64,000 bases of DNA from Drosophila miranda (taxonomy: Eukaryota; Arthropoda; Insecta; Diptera; Drosophilidae): assembly GCF_003369915.1 (NCBI RefSeq), contig NC_046675.1:12152001-12216000 (forward strand). The letters run 5' to 3'. The position numbers and the translations under genes were made by a program. Under the pieces are notes generated by a model. That model was not told the origin of the DNA. It made no database searches and worked only from the letters and a program-made list of their open reading frames with translations. Position 1 is the stretch's first letter, and the number at the start of each line of letters is the position of its first letter. This document shows, piece by piece, positions 11,560-23,400 of this stretch.

Positions 11560-12559
11560 TATATATACTTTACGAGGGCTCTGACCCCATCTCCACCTCT
11601 CCCCCTGCAATGCACCACCAACTTGTTGCTCCTTTTTGGTGTGCTTCCCCAAGACTTCCTGCAAGGGAAGATATCCAACGGGCGTTTCATGGTGCTTCAG
11701 ATATTGGGCCAGAACAAGAGTTACATATATCCCCTCTGGGGAAATATATCCTTCAAGTGACCTGAATATAAACCAAGAAATGTAGACCCCACAAATATAT
11801 ATCACTGATATAAACCAGAAATTAAAAATGAAATCCAGTAAACATTTAAAACTCCGTCGTTTCGCTTTCATTATCTGTGTAGAACAAAGTTTATTCACTT
11901 TTTAACTTAAGGCTAAAGTATTGCTAGTTTAGTTTTAGTTTTGCAATCAATTCATATTTGTGTGTGTGTGATTAGGCATTCATGCTGGACTGATTGAAGA
12001 TAAGGCTTCAATCCCTGCGAGTGTGAGTGTATATATAAATAACTAAGAATCGAACAGAGAACCGACAGACAGCGCGGAAGAAACAACAAAAAGACACAAC
12101 GGAACGGAACACATAAAAAACAGCGAGATGATTAGATTAGCGCTATACCGATTGATATTATCGGTTTGTTGTGTGTCTGTGGGTGGAGAAAGGGAAGGGT
12201 TTAGGTGTTAGGGACAACATAATACCTAGATCTATGCTGCCGAGCAGCGGACATTGGAACAGATATACATACATACGTAGACAGGAATACAGCAGATACA
12301 AGAAGCGACAAACATACATAATTTTAAATACAATTTGCATACATGCTGTAAGGACGCACACATTTCCATATAATACAATTATCCAAGTGATCCAACAGAT
12401 GCGTTGAGAGTGTGGGCCTTAGAGCGTGCTTAGAGCACAACAGAATTGAGATTAAAAACGTGGCGCGATTGAGACGATCTGGAGCTGGAGGGGAGGGGGA
12501 GGAATGGCAATGAAAATGGGAGGAATGATTGCATAGATGGGTGGGAACTGCGACTAGAT
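11560..12559 (-). other. Cul5 3' UTR and AttD upstream spacer
   Basis: No coding region. AATAAA on the minus strand (11895-11890) is the best poly(A) signal for Cul5, giving a 3' UTR of about 670 bases. The part below 11880 is ordinary spacer between Cul5 and the AttD promoter. Confidence 0.5.
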
Positions 12560-15500
12560 TTAGGCAACATAGATGAACATGTTGATGTCGTCGTCGTCGC
12601 GGCGCATGTACTTGTGTTCGATGAGCCACTCCAGCTGCTCCTTGATCATCTTCTTGGACGGCAGGAACATATTCTTCAGTATATCGATGAGCTCACCCTG
12701 TCAACCATACGTTACGATACGTTAATATCATTTCAATTAAATGTACATATGTACACTCCTGTTTTGGTGTGCACTCACCTGCAGTGCTGCATTGTTCATC
12801 CGTTTTCGCACTTTCATGATCTTGATGATGGCCTCTTGGGTGCGCAGGATGCGTAGCTGCACTATGGACTGATTATCCTCCTGCTGCGATCGCTCAGTGC
12901 TGAGCTGCAACCGCCCAATCAGATTGAGCTGCCAAAACAAAAAAAAGAGGGCATTTGCTTAGCCTTGTCTGAGAGTCCTGGGGTATATCTTTTCTTACCT
13001 TGCCACGTCGCTGCGATTTGCCATTCTTGACAATGGCAAACTCCTGATTGATATAAAACAAGGTGTTCTCTGTGAAGTCCTTGGGCGAACCGATAGCCGC
13101 CGGCTCCATCAGCAGTATTTGCTTTTTGATCTTCGGAAAGGCAACCAGGGACCACAGAGTGCGCCTCAGCTCGGGATCTGCAAGGAGACATGAAAAAACC
13201 GAATAAGGAAATGCTTTTGTAACACAGAAGAAGAAGGCTCAAATCTTGCCTGGCAACTCGGTGGCTAGTCGGAGATTCTCGTAGGAGATCTTGTCATGCT
13301 GTCGCTGATTCCAGGCAAACAGTACGGCCATCTGGAAGGTGGTCACATCCAGATCGTAGCGTCCAAAGTTGTTCACAAACGTGATTGTGCCGTTGCTCAT
13401 GTGATGGTACCACTGCAGCTTCCTGCCGGAATGCTTCTTCTTGTAGAACTCCTCCACATCGGGTATATAGTCCTCCAGTTCGATCGGCAGCGAGACAGAC
13501 ACACGCTCCGAGCAGCGAGCCCAGGCCCCAGCGTTGAGTATTTTGATATTGATAGCATCATGTCGACTTATCGAAGTGCGGAATTGAGTATTTAGATCCT
13601 CGCTAACCTATAGGCCGACAGTAAACGAATGTCAGTCGGAAGGGACCAGGACCATGCCCCACAGGGACGCCACAAGCGACTCACCTTAATGTCCTGGAAC
13701 ATGCGCGCCAGACGATTCACATAGTCCGCTGGCATTCCCACCTCTCTCAGCCACTCGACAATGTCCTCCTCCTTTTCGCTGTCCGCACTGGTGCCCAGAA
13801 TCAGGCTGTGCATATGGATAGAAGGGAATATCTTAGTAGCGTTAAGAAATTTCAAAACCCCGATCTGTCGACTTACCGCCGCGTCAAGTGGACCTTGTGA
13901 TAGCGCATGAACACATCCTTGTTATTGACATACTTCAGTACGAGCAGGACATCGCGCAGGCGGGCATCGATCTGTTCGCTGGTCAGTCGTTTGCTCAATG
14001 GCGTGCGACGGAGCAGCATGTCGCAGTAGTTGGCCAGAAGCTCAGGGCATTTACTCTCGGGTGCCGTAAATTTGACCCCTCGATTGGCAATGCTCGTGGG
14101 CAGCTCCATCTAAAAGAGAAACAAGGGGAAAGCAATTTATAAATATCCCACTTTATTTATACAAAACAGATCGGAGCGGAGCAGAGCAGAGCAGAGATCT
14201 TCGTACTTTGAACACACTGGTGTCATTGACCACCGTCTTGAATGCAATGTCGCGGGCGGTGAGAAATCGTGGGTCATCGTTGAAGGCATTCCGCACCAGA
14301 TCGCTGAACTTGTTGAAGAGCTCCAGCAGCCGCTCCACATACTTCTCCGAGTCCTGAGTAATGATATCCGAGGCGGAGAGCATGTCGGCCAGGCCCGCGG
14401 ACATAATGTGCCGCTGCAGGTCCCCCATCATGGCCTCCACACCGACGCCGTGCAGCACGCGATCCATCAGCCGGAACATCAGATTGAGACGCTCTGTCTC
14501 GTAGTCCCTAATGAGGGCCGGGCACTCGGCAATAATCGAATTGAGGTGGTCCACAATGAGCACCTTGACCAGGGTGTAGGTGAGTATGCTGAAGCTGCTG
14601 GGCTCCAGGTAGCGCTTGGCGCGCACCTCCTCCTCCCGAAGCTTGGCGTCCGCATACTTCATGTAGGCTAGCACTCCGTTCTGCTGCTGCTGTTCCGTGG
14701 ACTTTAGGCGATAGAACTCGGCGGTGGCCTTCAGATAGGCCATCTCGAAGTTCTCGCGGTAAATCTCGAGCTTGTCCTCTGCGTTGGAGGAGAGATTCAC
14801 GTAGCTTTCGCGCACGCCGACCACCAGCTGGGCATCGTAGGCGTCGCCATTCCGCTCGGAGTGCACGATCTTCATGGCCGAATCCTGCAGACGGTGCTTG
14901 ATGTCGTGGAAGATGTGCTTGTTCCACGAGTCGAGCATCAGCTTGCGCACGGGACTGTCCTCTGTCGGATTCTTCTTCGAGCTGGAGCTGGCCGTATTGC
15001 TCGCGGCCGCAGCGGCGGCGGCGCTTGTTGAGGCGGTTGCGGAGGTGCACGCTGTGGCAGAAGCTGCTGATGTGGAAGCTCCAGATGGGCTTGCAGCAGA
15101 GGAGGATGCGGCCGGATTCACGGAGGAACTCCTTGTGGCCGCCTGATTGCTGCAGGAGGCCGCATTCGAGGCGGACGCACTGGTGCTTGCCCCCGAGGCG
15201 GACGAGCTGGAGGCGGGTTTCACCTGCGGCGACTGCTCCAGCTGGCGGAAGGGCAGGGGCAGATAGTTGGACTGTGTGAAGAACTTTCGCCACTCCACAA
15301 TGTAGGTGGCCAACAGGGCCTGTTCGCCCCGCTGCGCCTGCACCTGGCTCTGGGCGTGCACAATGAACTCGACGATGTCCTGCTGCAGGCAGTCATATAT
15401 CTTGGCGGCCCCCTTCTCGTCCCACAGGCACACGAAGTGCACGCCAAAGAAGAGGTCCTGCCATTCGCGCTGCGAAACTGTGTCCTGCCGCAACAGCTTC

Positions 15501-15656
15501 AGCACAATCTTCCTCTTATCGGGCCAAACCTCGTCGAAGATGTCCCTGTCCTTTTTGCCGATTGCCTGTGAAAAAAATTCATCGGGAAGCCGTTCGGTGA
15601 GGTGAGTACTTTTCCTCCATCGATTATTACTTGCTCAGTTCGTTTACCCGTAGCAT
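12560..15656 (-). CDS. Cul5: Cul5: Cullin-5 scaffold of CRL5 ubiquitin ligases
   Basis: Minus-strand exons 15648-15656, 14207-15565, 13877-14109, 13685-13805, 13250-13607, 12999-13177, 12779-12928 and 12560-12697 give 848 residues. The N-terminal cullin repeats (VLKLLRQDTVSQREWQDLFF, VEWRKFFTQ, LMLDSWNKHIF) and the cullin homology domain (ESKCPELLANYCDMLLR, WLREVGMPADYVN) match CUL5 rather than other cullins. The C-terminus carries the neddylation block IVQLRILRTQEAII-IMK and ends MFIYVA. An Ala/Ser-rich insert of about 90 residues near 100-190 makes it longer than human CUL5 (780). Exon 1 is only ATG-CTA-CGG, chosen because it is the only upstream ATG exon with a phase-0 donor. Intron 13178-13249 is GC-AG. 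CRL5 works with Rbx2 and SOCS-box adaptors. Confidence 0.93.
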
Positions 15657-15740
15657 TTTGTTCGTCGCAATCTCTTTGTTTTTGTTGGAACGTCCGCTTC
15701 ACTTCATTTATATTTATTTTTTTGTAATTAAAACATTTGT

Positions 15741-15935
15741 ACAGTGTGACCGCGGATTTATCGATAAGATATACCGTCCGACCCTCAGAAATATACCGAA
15801 GCTATATAGAACATTTAGCCATGCCATCATAATTTAATACGATTGATGAATCAATTTTCTATTTAACTGGTGTGTTCTTAATACTTGCTTTTATTGCATT
15901 TTGCGTAAAAAGAGGTTTTAGCGAAATAAGTAGCG
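15741..15935 (-). promoter_or_regulatory. Cul5: Cul5 promoter module made of an R1 repeat copy
   Basis: Reading the minus strand from 15935: AATAAAAGCAAGTATTAAG, then GGCATGGCTAAATGTTC, then motif-6-like GGTATATTT, CGGACGGTATA, a perfect DRE TATCGATA (15766-15759) and motif 1 CGGTCACACTG (15752-15742). It lies 85 bases before the Cul5 ATG and points towards Cul5. The same string order occurs upstream of puc and the helicase. Confidence 0.65.
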
Positions 15936-15984
15936 AAATAGGTCAATCAAAACAAACGAAAAAGGAAATTGCTCAATTTTGATA

Positions 15985-16165
15985 TTCCATTGAATAATGC
16001 TGACTAACTAAATCTCCCAGCAATGCCCACATAGTTTTATCTCATTGATGAATAAATTTTCTACAAGATTGAATAGTTTTTAATCCTTGCTTTTATTGTA
16101 TTTATTGTAAAAAAAGGTTTAAACGAAAAAGTTCAACAAAAAAAGAGTCGCTATATTGCGTGTAA
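15985..16165 (-). repeat. R1 repeat, second partial copy next to Cul5
   Basis: Minus strand holds AATAAAAGCAAGGATTAAA, CTTGTAGAAAAT, ATGTGGGCATTGCTG and GGAATATCAAAATTGAG. This is a tandem, truncated R1 copy lacking the motif 6/motif 1 end. Confidence 0.6.
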
Positions 16166-16515
16166 GCCGCAGTATAGGCCTTTGTATACCCTATTTTGTT
16201 AATTTTATATGAAAGTATTAATATTGATATGAAGATAAAACGTAACTAATAAAGACCTTCTCAAATTGACATTTTTTAGACATATTCATGTATATGATGA
16301 GTGTTTTGTATATATATCTCGATCCTGATACCTATTCTTGGTCCCTACAAGAATACAATAAGCTTTGAAATATCGTTGAAATATTGAAAATAATATTAAA
16401 TAATATTGAATAATATTAAAATATATTGAAAATAAATTGTTTTTGCCTGGGATGACAAACATATTCACAACTCTATAACATCCATTTCCCCCAGGGTATT
16501 GTGCATTGAATAAGA

Positions 16516-16765
16516 TTCATTGTTGTCAATCGGGTAAAAGAGGTCCTTACCCGATTCAAGTTCGGCTATCGATACTATCGACTGGTTACGAGTGGTGCGC
16601 GCCAAATCTAACTTTTTTGAATGTGAGCGACAAGGATTTAAATGTTGTCAACCGGGCCAAAACCGATTCAACAAATACGACGATTCCCTCAATTTTGATC
16701 TTCCGTCGAATATCAGCTATATGGAAGATTTAGCCATGCCCACATAATTTTATACGATTGGTGAT
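16516..16765 (-). repeat. R1-related copy with a terminal hairpin
   Basis: Minus strand reads TATGTGGGCATGGCTAAAT, then GATCAAAATTGAGG, a DRE-like TATCGATA, then a 29-base hairpin (16528-16556, stem AATCGGGTAA/TTACCCGATT) and ACAACAATGA. The same hairpin and flank occur near 35550 upstream of the helicase. Confidence 0.6.
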
Positions 16766-17162
16766 CTATTTCCTACTTGATTGGCCTATTCGAAGTAATT
16801 GTTTCATTCATTTAATTTAATAATCTTAAGTCTTAATAAGACTTATTAATAATAATAAATTCTTAATAATATACTAATCACTAACATCACTATCGTCACT
16901 AACGATGTCGCTGGGATTTTTTAACAGCATTTCAGTGTTCGGTTCAAAATTCTCGCAACCGTTGTTCTTCCTTAGACCTTGTCTCACATATAAAAAATTT
17001 AAAACATTTATATTTATTTTTTTTGTAATTAAAACATTTGTTAGCGATGACACCTGTATCTACTCGATAGGTCGATGCACTAAACATCGATATATGTAAT
17101 TCCGCGATGTGTCAACTCTATCGGAACGGATTTGCAAAACACAAAGAGGATAGTACCGCGGG
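16766..17162. other. AT-rich junction sequence
   Basis: Low-complexity AT-rich DNA with DRE-like fragments (TCGATAGG, ACATCGATATATG) near 17063-17096. No gene was recognised. Confidence 0.3.
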
Positions 17163-18286
17163 TTTTTATACCCGATACTCAAAATGAGTATTGGGGTATA
17201 TTAGATTTGTGGTAAAAGTGGATGTGTGTAACGTCCAGAAGGAATCGTTTCCGACCCCATAAAGTATATATATTCTTGATCAGCATCAATAGCCGAGTCG
17301 ATTGAGCCATGTCTGTCTGTCCGTCTGTCCGTCTGTCCGTCCGTCCGTCTGTCCGTCCCTATTAGCGCCTAGTGCTCAAAGACTATAAGAGCTAGAGCAA
17401 CGATGTTTTGGATCCAGACTTCTGTGATATGTCACTGCTACAAAAATAATTTCAAAACTTCGCCCCGCCCACTTCCGCCACCACAAAGACAAAAATCTGT
17501 GGCATCCACAATTTTAAAGATACAAAAAAACCAAAAACGCAGAATCGTAGAGAATGACCATATCTTTTAGACTGCAGAATTTGAATAAGATCGTATTATT
17601 ATTATAGCCAGCATCAAGAAAACAATTTCATTTTTTCTCGCCCTGTCTCTCTCTAACACACACGTAGCATAGCCGGCTTTGCTTAGAGTAAAACATTAGC
17701 GCCTAGATCTCAGAGACTATAAAAGCTAGAGCAACCAAATTTGGTATCCACACTCCTAATATATCGGACCGAGACGAGTTTGTTTCAAAATTTCGCCACA
17801 CCCCCTTCCGCCCCCGCAAAGGACGAAAATCTGGGGATATTCACAAATCTCAGAGACTATTAAGGCTAGAGTAACCAAATTTGGTATCCGCACTCCTGTT
17901 AGATCTCACTTTAAAACGTATATCTCAAAATTTCGCCCCACCCCCTTCCGCCCCCACAAAGGACGAAAATCTGTTGCATCCACAATATTGAGGATACGAG
18001 AAAACTAAAAACGCAGAATCATAGATAATGATCATATCTATCAGATTGCTGAATCTGGATCAGATCAGATCATTTTTATAGCCAAAAGGAACAAATCAAT
18101 TTGCACTGGCTACGCAGCCCCCGACGTCACGCTCAGACTGATTTTCTGTCTCTCTCGCACGCACTCTTTGTCGTGTCGTTTAATATTAGCGGCGTCTGCC
18201 GGAGAAGAGCCATACTGACTAAGTATCGGGTATAAATGTAGAGTTGCGGTCTCCGCAGCAACTCACAACGTTCCCCCTCGTTTTTT
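17163..18286 (+). mobile_element. DINE-1/INE-1-like (Helentron-type) nonautonomous element
   Basis: About 1.1 kb without an open frame. It starts with TATACCCGATACTCAAAATG and contains a (GTCY)n block at about 17309-17360, followed by about three diverged internal units (AGACTATAARAGCTAGAG... CCGCCCCC...AAAGGACGAAAATCTG). The inverted complement AGTATCGGGTATA sits near 18220-18233, then a stem-loop (GTTGCGG...CCGCAGCAAC) and CTCACAACGTTCCCCCTCG. The 5' subterminal inverted repeat, the GTCY microsatellite and the 3' stem-loop are the described features of DINE-1. A shorter copy at 53593-53726 shares both ends. Family assignment is from structure and memory. Confidence 0.6.
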
Positions 18287-19201
18287 GTGTATACAAGCCA
18301 ATTTACTGGTCAGAGCAATAGTAAATATCAAAAATGTAGGGGAATTCCCTTTTTGTGGAAGTTTAAGGGAATTCTCTTTTTGTTTTGTTTACATTTGCTC
18401 ATTTTATTATATGGCAACACATTTGATACATAATAGGAGGAAAAAGATGGTATGGAGAAGAGGGCAAAACTACCCAGAAAATGCTACGCACACAATAATA
18501 TATCTTGTATACAAAAGCCGATCTTGTCTTCAAGGTATATTGTTCGTCAAAGCACGCCGAGGTGACGTTCCTACGAGCCTTGCAATTTGCCATTTGCAAA
18601 AAAATATATCGTTATAATAAATTTTAGAACCCACTAAACGGCCTTGCCGCCGCAAAAAGTGAACGTGCTCCTCACTCACGTTTGAATTTTCGTCTGGACT
18701 TGGGGGACCATTTCCGGTATACTCTTCGGTATGTTTTGACGTCGAAATTGATTAGAAGATATGTATATCGGCCTATAATGGCATATTTAATAAATTTATT
18801 TATCTATTAAATTTCTTTTTTTAATGGTGTATTAAAAAACATAGGGTATAAAACTTCCATGCGCCGGTTTTTGAATCTTCGCTCTTCGTGCTTTCCTGCA
18901 TCATGAATTCCACTGGATTGCGTTTGTCAATCATTCACATTCAAACTTAGGCGCGCAGCTCTACTATCCAGTCGATAGTATCGAATGTCGGTTGTTGGAT
19001 TTGCTCTCCTTTTCGGGGCACTTCGTTTCCGTTTCAAAAACCTTTCCGTTAATTAACGATATATTTGAACCAGTGGAAAAGGCTGCCCAATCACATGAAA
19101 AAAGATATGACCAACATGGAAAGTACCCTGCTCAATAGCATGATGTACAGAAAATGACCGACAAGCATGTCCGGATGTGTTGCGTTAATAATCTGCAATA
19201 T
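18287..19201. other. Repeat-rich junction DNA between Cul5 and puc
   Basis: No gene recognised. It includes the first copy (18635-18694) of a ~55-bp direct repeat whose partner lies at 19885-19936, and scattered DRE and motif-6-like strings (CGGTATGTTTTGACG near 18729, GTCGATAGTATCG near 18972). Confidence 0.4.
18635..18694 (+). repeat. Direct repeat, copy 1
   Basis: Shares AAACGGCCTTGCCGCC and, after a small gap, CTCACGTTTGAATTTTCGTC-type sequence with 19885-19936. The second copy differs by an 8-base internal deletion and a few substitutions. Confidence 0.7.
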
Positions 19202-19327
19202 TTACGCACCCTTAGCGATCCTCTCCAGCTTTCGGCTATAAAAGTGGCTCCGCCTGAATGGTATACCATCCAGGTCCAATTTTCGAAGAACAACCTTCTT
19301 TAACTGCTCCAGCTCCTGAATATGCAT
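19202..19327 (-). pseudogene. Orphan coding-like fragment, 41 codons
   Basis: The minus frame from an ATG at 19327 reads MHIQELEQLKKVV, then LRKLDLDGIPFRRSHFY, then SRKLERIAKGA and a stop. Composition (Leu/Lys/Glu rich, helix-like) and codon choice look coding, and an acceptor-like TATTCAG precedes GAGCTGGAG. No family is recognised and flanking exons are missing. It could be a relic exon left in the junction, or chance. Confidence 0.25.
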
Positions 19328-19494
19328 TATTAATTATTATCTTAAAAAACAGTATTTTACTGTTACATTAAGGATATAGGGTCCATACATTAAATAAAAT
19401 GGAGTACTTGCAGTCTTGTAGAAAATGGAATCATCCATGGGAAAAAATTATGTGTTCAGCGCTCAGGGTCTTAGCCATCTAGTAATCCTAAACC

Positions 19495-19882
19495 TAATAT
19501 CAAAATCGAGGAATTTAATTTCCTATTAGAGAACAGAAAACGATTAACCCGACCAGTGGGTATTAACAAAATTATCCACGAAAATTCATCAATCTATTAA
19601 ATTTTATTTTCAACTTTATATAGAAATGGAATAAAAACAAGGATTAAAAACTATCCAATCTTGTAGAAAATTGTTTCATTAATCGTATAAAATTATGTGG
19701 GCATGGCTAAATGTGCTATATATATAGTAATATTGCACGGAAGATCAAAATCGAGGAATATGTAAAAAGAACTTGAATTCGTCAGTATATTTACGGCATA
19801 TTTTAGAAATGAGATTTTATATGTTGGTATATTTCTAAGGGTTGGGCGGTATATTTTAACGAAAAGTCCGCGGTCACACTGC
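19495..19882 (+). promoter_or_regulatory. puc: R1 repeat copy with motif 6 and motif 1, upstream of puc
   Basis: Contains ATGTGGGCATGGCTAAATG (19696 on), GATCAAAATCGAGGAATATG, GTCAGTATATTTACGG, TTGGTATATTTC, GGCGGTATATTTTAACG and motif 1 CGGTCACACTG (19871-19881). Order and spacing match the helicase copy at 35803-35979 over about 175 bp. It points towards puc, about 560 bases before the first coding ATG. Confidence 0.6.
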
Positions 19883-19884
19883 GT

Positions 19885-19936
19885 TAAACGGCCTTGCCGC
19901 CCCAAACATGCTCCTCATTCACGTTTGAATTTTCGT
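19885..19936 (+). repeat. Direct repeat, copy 2
   Basis: Partner of 18635-18694. It begins immediately after the R1 motif 1 element. Confidence 0.7.
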
Positions 19937-20438
19937 CGAGCACGTCGACTTTTGTCTGTTGATCGAGACTCATAGTTCTACCGTTCAAAATCGAGTTTAA
20001 CGTGAACGAACGTGTTTCGTTCGTCAGGGGAGAGAAATATTCAGATAGAAGTTGATATATTTGGGATTGCCTGGTTCTTTAACTAGAGAAAGAGCATCCC
20101 ATCATCGAGCAATCAACAACAAAAAGAAGAATCCCGCGCGTAATAGTCCAATCAAAGCCCCAGCCACAACAACAACTTTGGTTAATGAGACAAATGTGCG
20201 CGCGTGAAAAGGCCTGAGACAAGCGCGCAACAAGTGGAAATACAACTCGAGTTGCAACACAGCATAACTAACGGGAAGTGGCAGCCACTCAACAAGTGTC
20301 GCCTCCGCCTGGGATTATCTAATAAACCAATACGCACCCCACCAATAATAACAGATTATATACATGCATAGTACCAAAGAGCTGGAATAAATATCAAATT
20401 TAAAACAGTTTTACGTGTGTGTTTGTGTGTGTGCCTGC

Positions 20439-23400
20439 ATGTGTGTGAATCGAGCAACGAAAAGCACCAACAACAACAAGAGCGCCAGCAGCAGCAACAA
20501 CACTACGGCAACGTCAACAACACGCAACTGCTGTGAGTGCGACGGAGACAGCAACAGCGTGAGTCATAAAAGTGAAATGAAAATGCGGATAAAGCGAGAA
20601 GCGCCGTGTCTTCTGTTATTTATGCCAATCCAAAACACGAACAACAACAATCGCATTGGTGGTAAGTAAAAAACGAGTACAAGTACAATATCATTTATAT
20701 TAAGATTACACTTGAACCAATCTCAAAAGGATAGGAAGAGAGAGAGGGAGACAGAGAGACTAATCTCTTAAGCATTTTACCGCTGTTTACTTTGCGCTTG
20801 ACTGTGTCGATGGACAGGGTGTAGATGGGGAGTAGGCGAGGAGGGGACCCACGCAAGCGTCAGTGCTGCCTTCTCCATTTCAGAAAGGAAAAAAAACGAC
20901 TCTGTCGAGAGTCGGTTTCTACTTCATACGTGACTCACAATTCGCGTGTCTCTCAAAAATAAAAGCAAAAGAAGCGTTTCGCTCGCTGGCTTTTAACTCT
21001 GGCTCTGGGCTGGCTGGGCTGGTTAAAAAAAGAAATACAAATACAAAAAAATGTAAAGCAAAGCAGGTTTCTGCGGCGGCCTGGCAACGCTCTGGCCGCG
21101 GCGACAGAAAACCCGCTTTGAAACGACCTTTCGAGTACGAATTCAGCGGCACAACAACAGCAACAACAGTAACAACACCAGCAGCAGCAGCAGGCGAAGA
21201 AGAGGAAAATGAAGCAGGAGAATGAGAAACAGCAACAGCCTCAGCAACAACTTCGAAACTAAGTTGGTGGAGACATGCGCGAGAGGGAGTCAGACTGAGA
21301 TAGGGATAGAGGGAGAGTTGCATATGTGTATGCAGTGGCGGCAGGGAAAAAAGGTTGTTAAAGGGTGGTCTAACACTCCTTTTGGGAATGTAGCTCAATT
21401 CGGTAAATCAAAAACAGTTGAATTTAAATGGTATGCTGTCACTGTTAAGTCAAAGCCCCTCTTTTGAATACCAGGCGCCTCTGGGCGCGTGTTTGAGTGG
21501 TTGCGCGTGTACGTGTGTGTGTAGTGCATTGGCATGCAATTTTACTTGTTTTACTAGCCGCAAACAACAACTACAACTACAGTGCCAGCCAACACAACAT
21601 TTCCTGCTGCCCGCAGTGAAAATATTGTTGTTTTTTTTGTTTTCAGTTATTTTGGCTTTTGAGGTCGCTTGGGCTGATAACAGCAATTTTGTGCCTCCAA
21701 TAGTAGTAGTTGTAGGAACAGCCAGCATAAAAAGACAAAATGTCTATGCTCCAACAGCACACCACAGCTGATAAGGTCAGTTCTCTCTCGAATAGAGCAG
21801 AAGATACGCAATACGTTCTCAAATTCCGTTTCTGTTTCTGTCCATTCACGCCGATAAGCGAAATTGGAAAAGTTGGGGTCTCTGCATTTCGACGCTAATC
21901 AAGCAAGCACACTCCGCTGCCGAAATAAGTGTCTTACGTCAGTGCTGGCAAGCAGTGAGCAAGCAGTCGAAATACTCTGCGGTTTATTCGACTCCGACTG
22001 GGACTTGGCGCGACAAGTTTTTCGCGCTATCCCAAGTGCTGACATCATTTGGTATAAAATTAAGCAAATTACTGAAACAAACGGCTATACAAATTTTGTA
22101 AATCTGCAATATTTTCTCTCCCTTGCAGCTAATCAGAAGGACTATCCCAACAAGCGGTCCAGGGAGAATCTGGCATGTGACGAGCAGCAGCAGCAGCAAG
22201 TGACATCGACGACGTCATCGTCCACGGCAATGAATGGCGGCGGACGGACGCCGCCACTGATGCGCAGCTGCTCCAGCCCAGCGGTCTATGGTGAGTAGCG
22301 GCAACTGTCTCCGAAGTGAACGTACCCCCCAGTGAACCGGCTGTGGCTCACTTTTCTATCAAGAGCGGAACTGATTGAGCAATCTCTCTCGGTTGTTCTT
22401 TACTTGCACATTTGCATGCAGTGCAACAGCGTATTTGTGCTTTTCATTGCTTTTCATTTCCTACTCTGTCGAAGCTTAGACTCGATCTCTCCCTATCACT
22501 ATCACCCGTTCCCCTGCTCCCGCCCCTCCAGCCACTATCTATCAACATGGCGATAAATTGTCTGAAACTGTCATATAATCTTTCCGCCATCCCCCCTTAC
22601 CACCCTACGTCCCCTCTCTGTGGCTCTAGCTAAGCGTTGATTAACTTGAAAAAAAAAACGAAACAATTTTGTTTTTGTTTTGGCACGTGCTGTGAGATAA
22701 ACATGACAAAACGCGTGCTCTCTCTCACTCTGCTCTCCCTTGGCATCTGTTATTCGCGTTACCTTTTATTTTTGCACGTTATGAAATCGGCCGTACATAC
22801 ATATGTACATAGTATGTAGTATATGAGAAGTATGCAAGCAGTAAAACACATGCAAAACAATATTCACAACAACAGCAGTGCAAATTTCAATGTCAAACTC
22901 TCGGACATTACTCATTTACCCTGCTCCGAGTCTGGCTCTGTGTGTCTGACCAGGGGTGATGGGTGGGGGAGTGTCTCTCCTTCTCTCTCACCTGACAGGC
23001 GTGTGATCGCATCGCACTGTTGTTTCCTTGTTCCTCGCTCAGTGAAAGAAAGAGAGAGAGAGAGCGAATGAGTGCTTTCAGTGCTTACGCACAACTGTAA
23101 TAAGTATAGCTAGCACCCTCTCGCTTCATCGCACCCTGCTGCTGGCCATCCACTTGACTTTTCGCGTTTTGTTGCCATGCATTTGCAATTTCTGTTTACG
23201 CGATCCCCACAATTGAGTCACTGGTAAAATATTTATGAAATCTGTTAATTGCATTTGGACTGTGTACGCAATGGCTTTACTACGACTATCAGTGCTGCGC
23301 TGCGGTGGCTCTGGCGTAAATGCCATGACAATCATCTTTACGTGCAAAAGTTTTCCCCCGCCCTGCACCGTGTGTTCTCGAGGCGATGACTAATGCATGT

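Noticed and set aside
14508-15293. 261-codon open frame inside the Cul5 main exon
   Set aside because: Same strand but a different frame from the clear cullin reading; a shadow frame of GC-rich coding DNA.
21864-22298. 144-codon frame covering puc exon 2 and its upstream intron
   Set aside because: It has no ATG before the exon 2 acceptor, and a good acceptor (CTCTCCCTTGCAG) marks 22129 as the exon start. Only a noncoding 5' UTR use remains possible.
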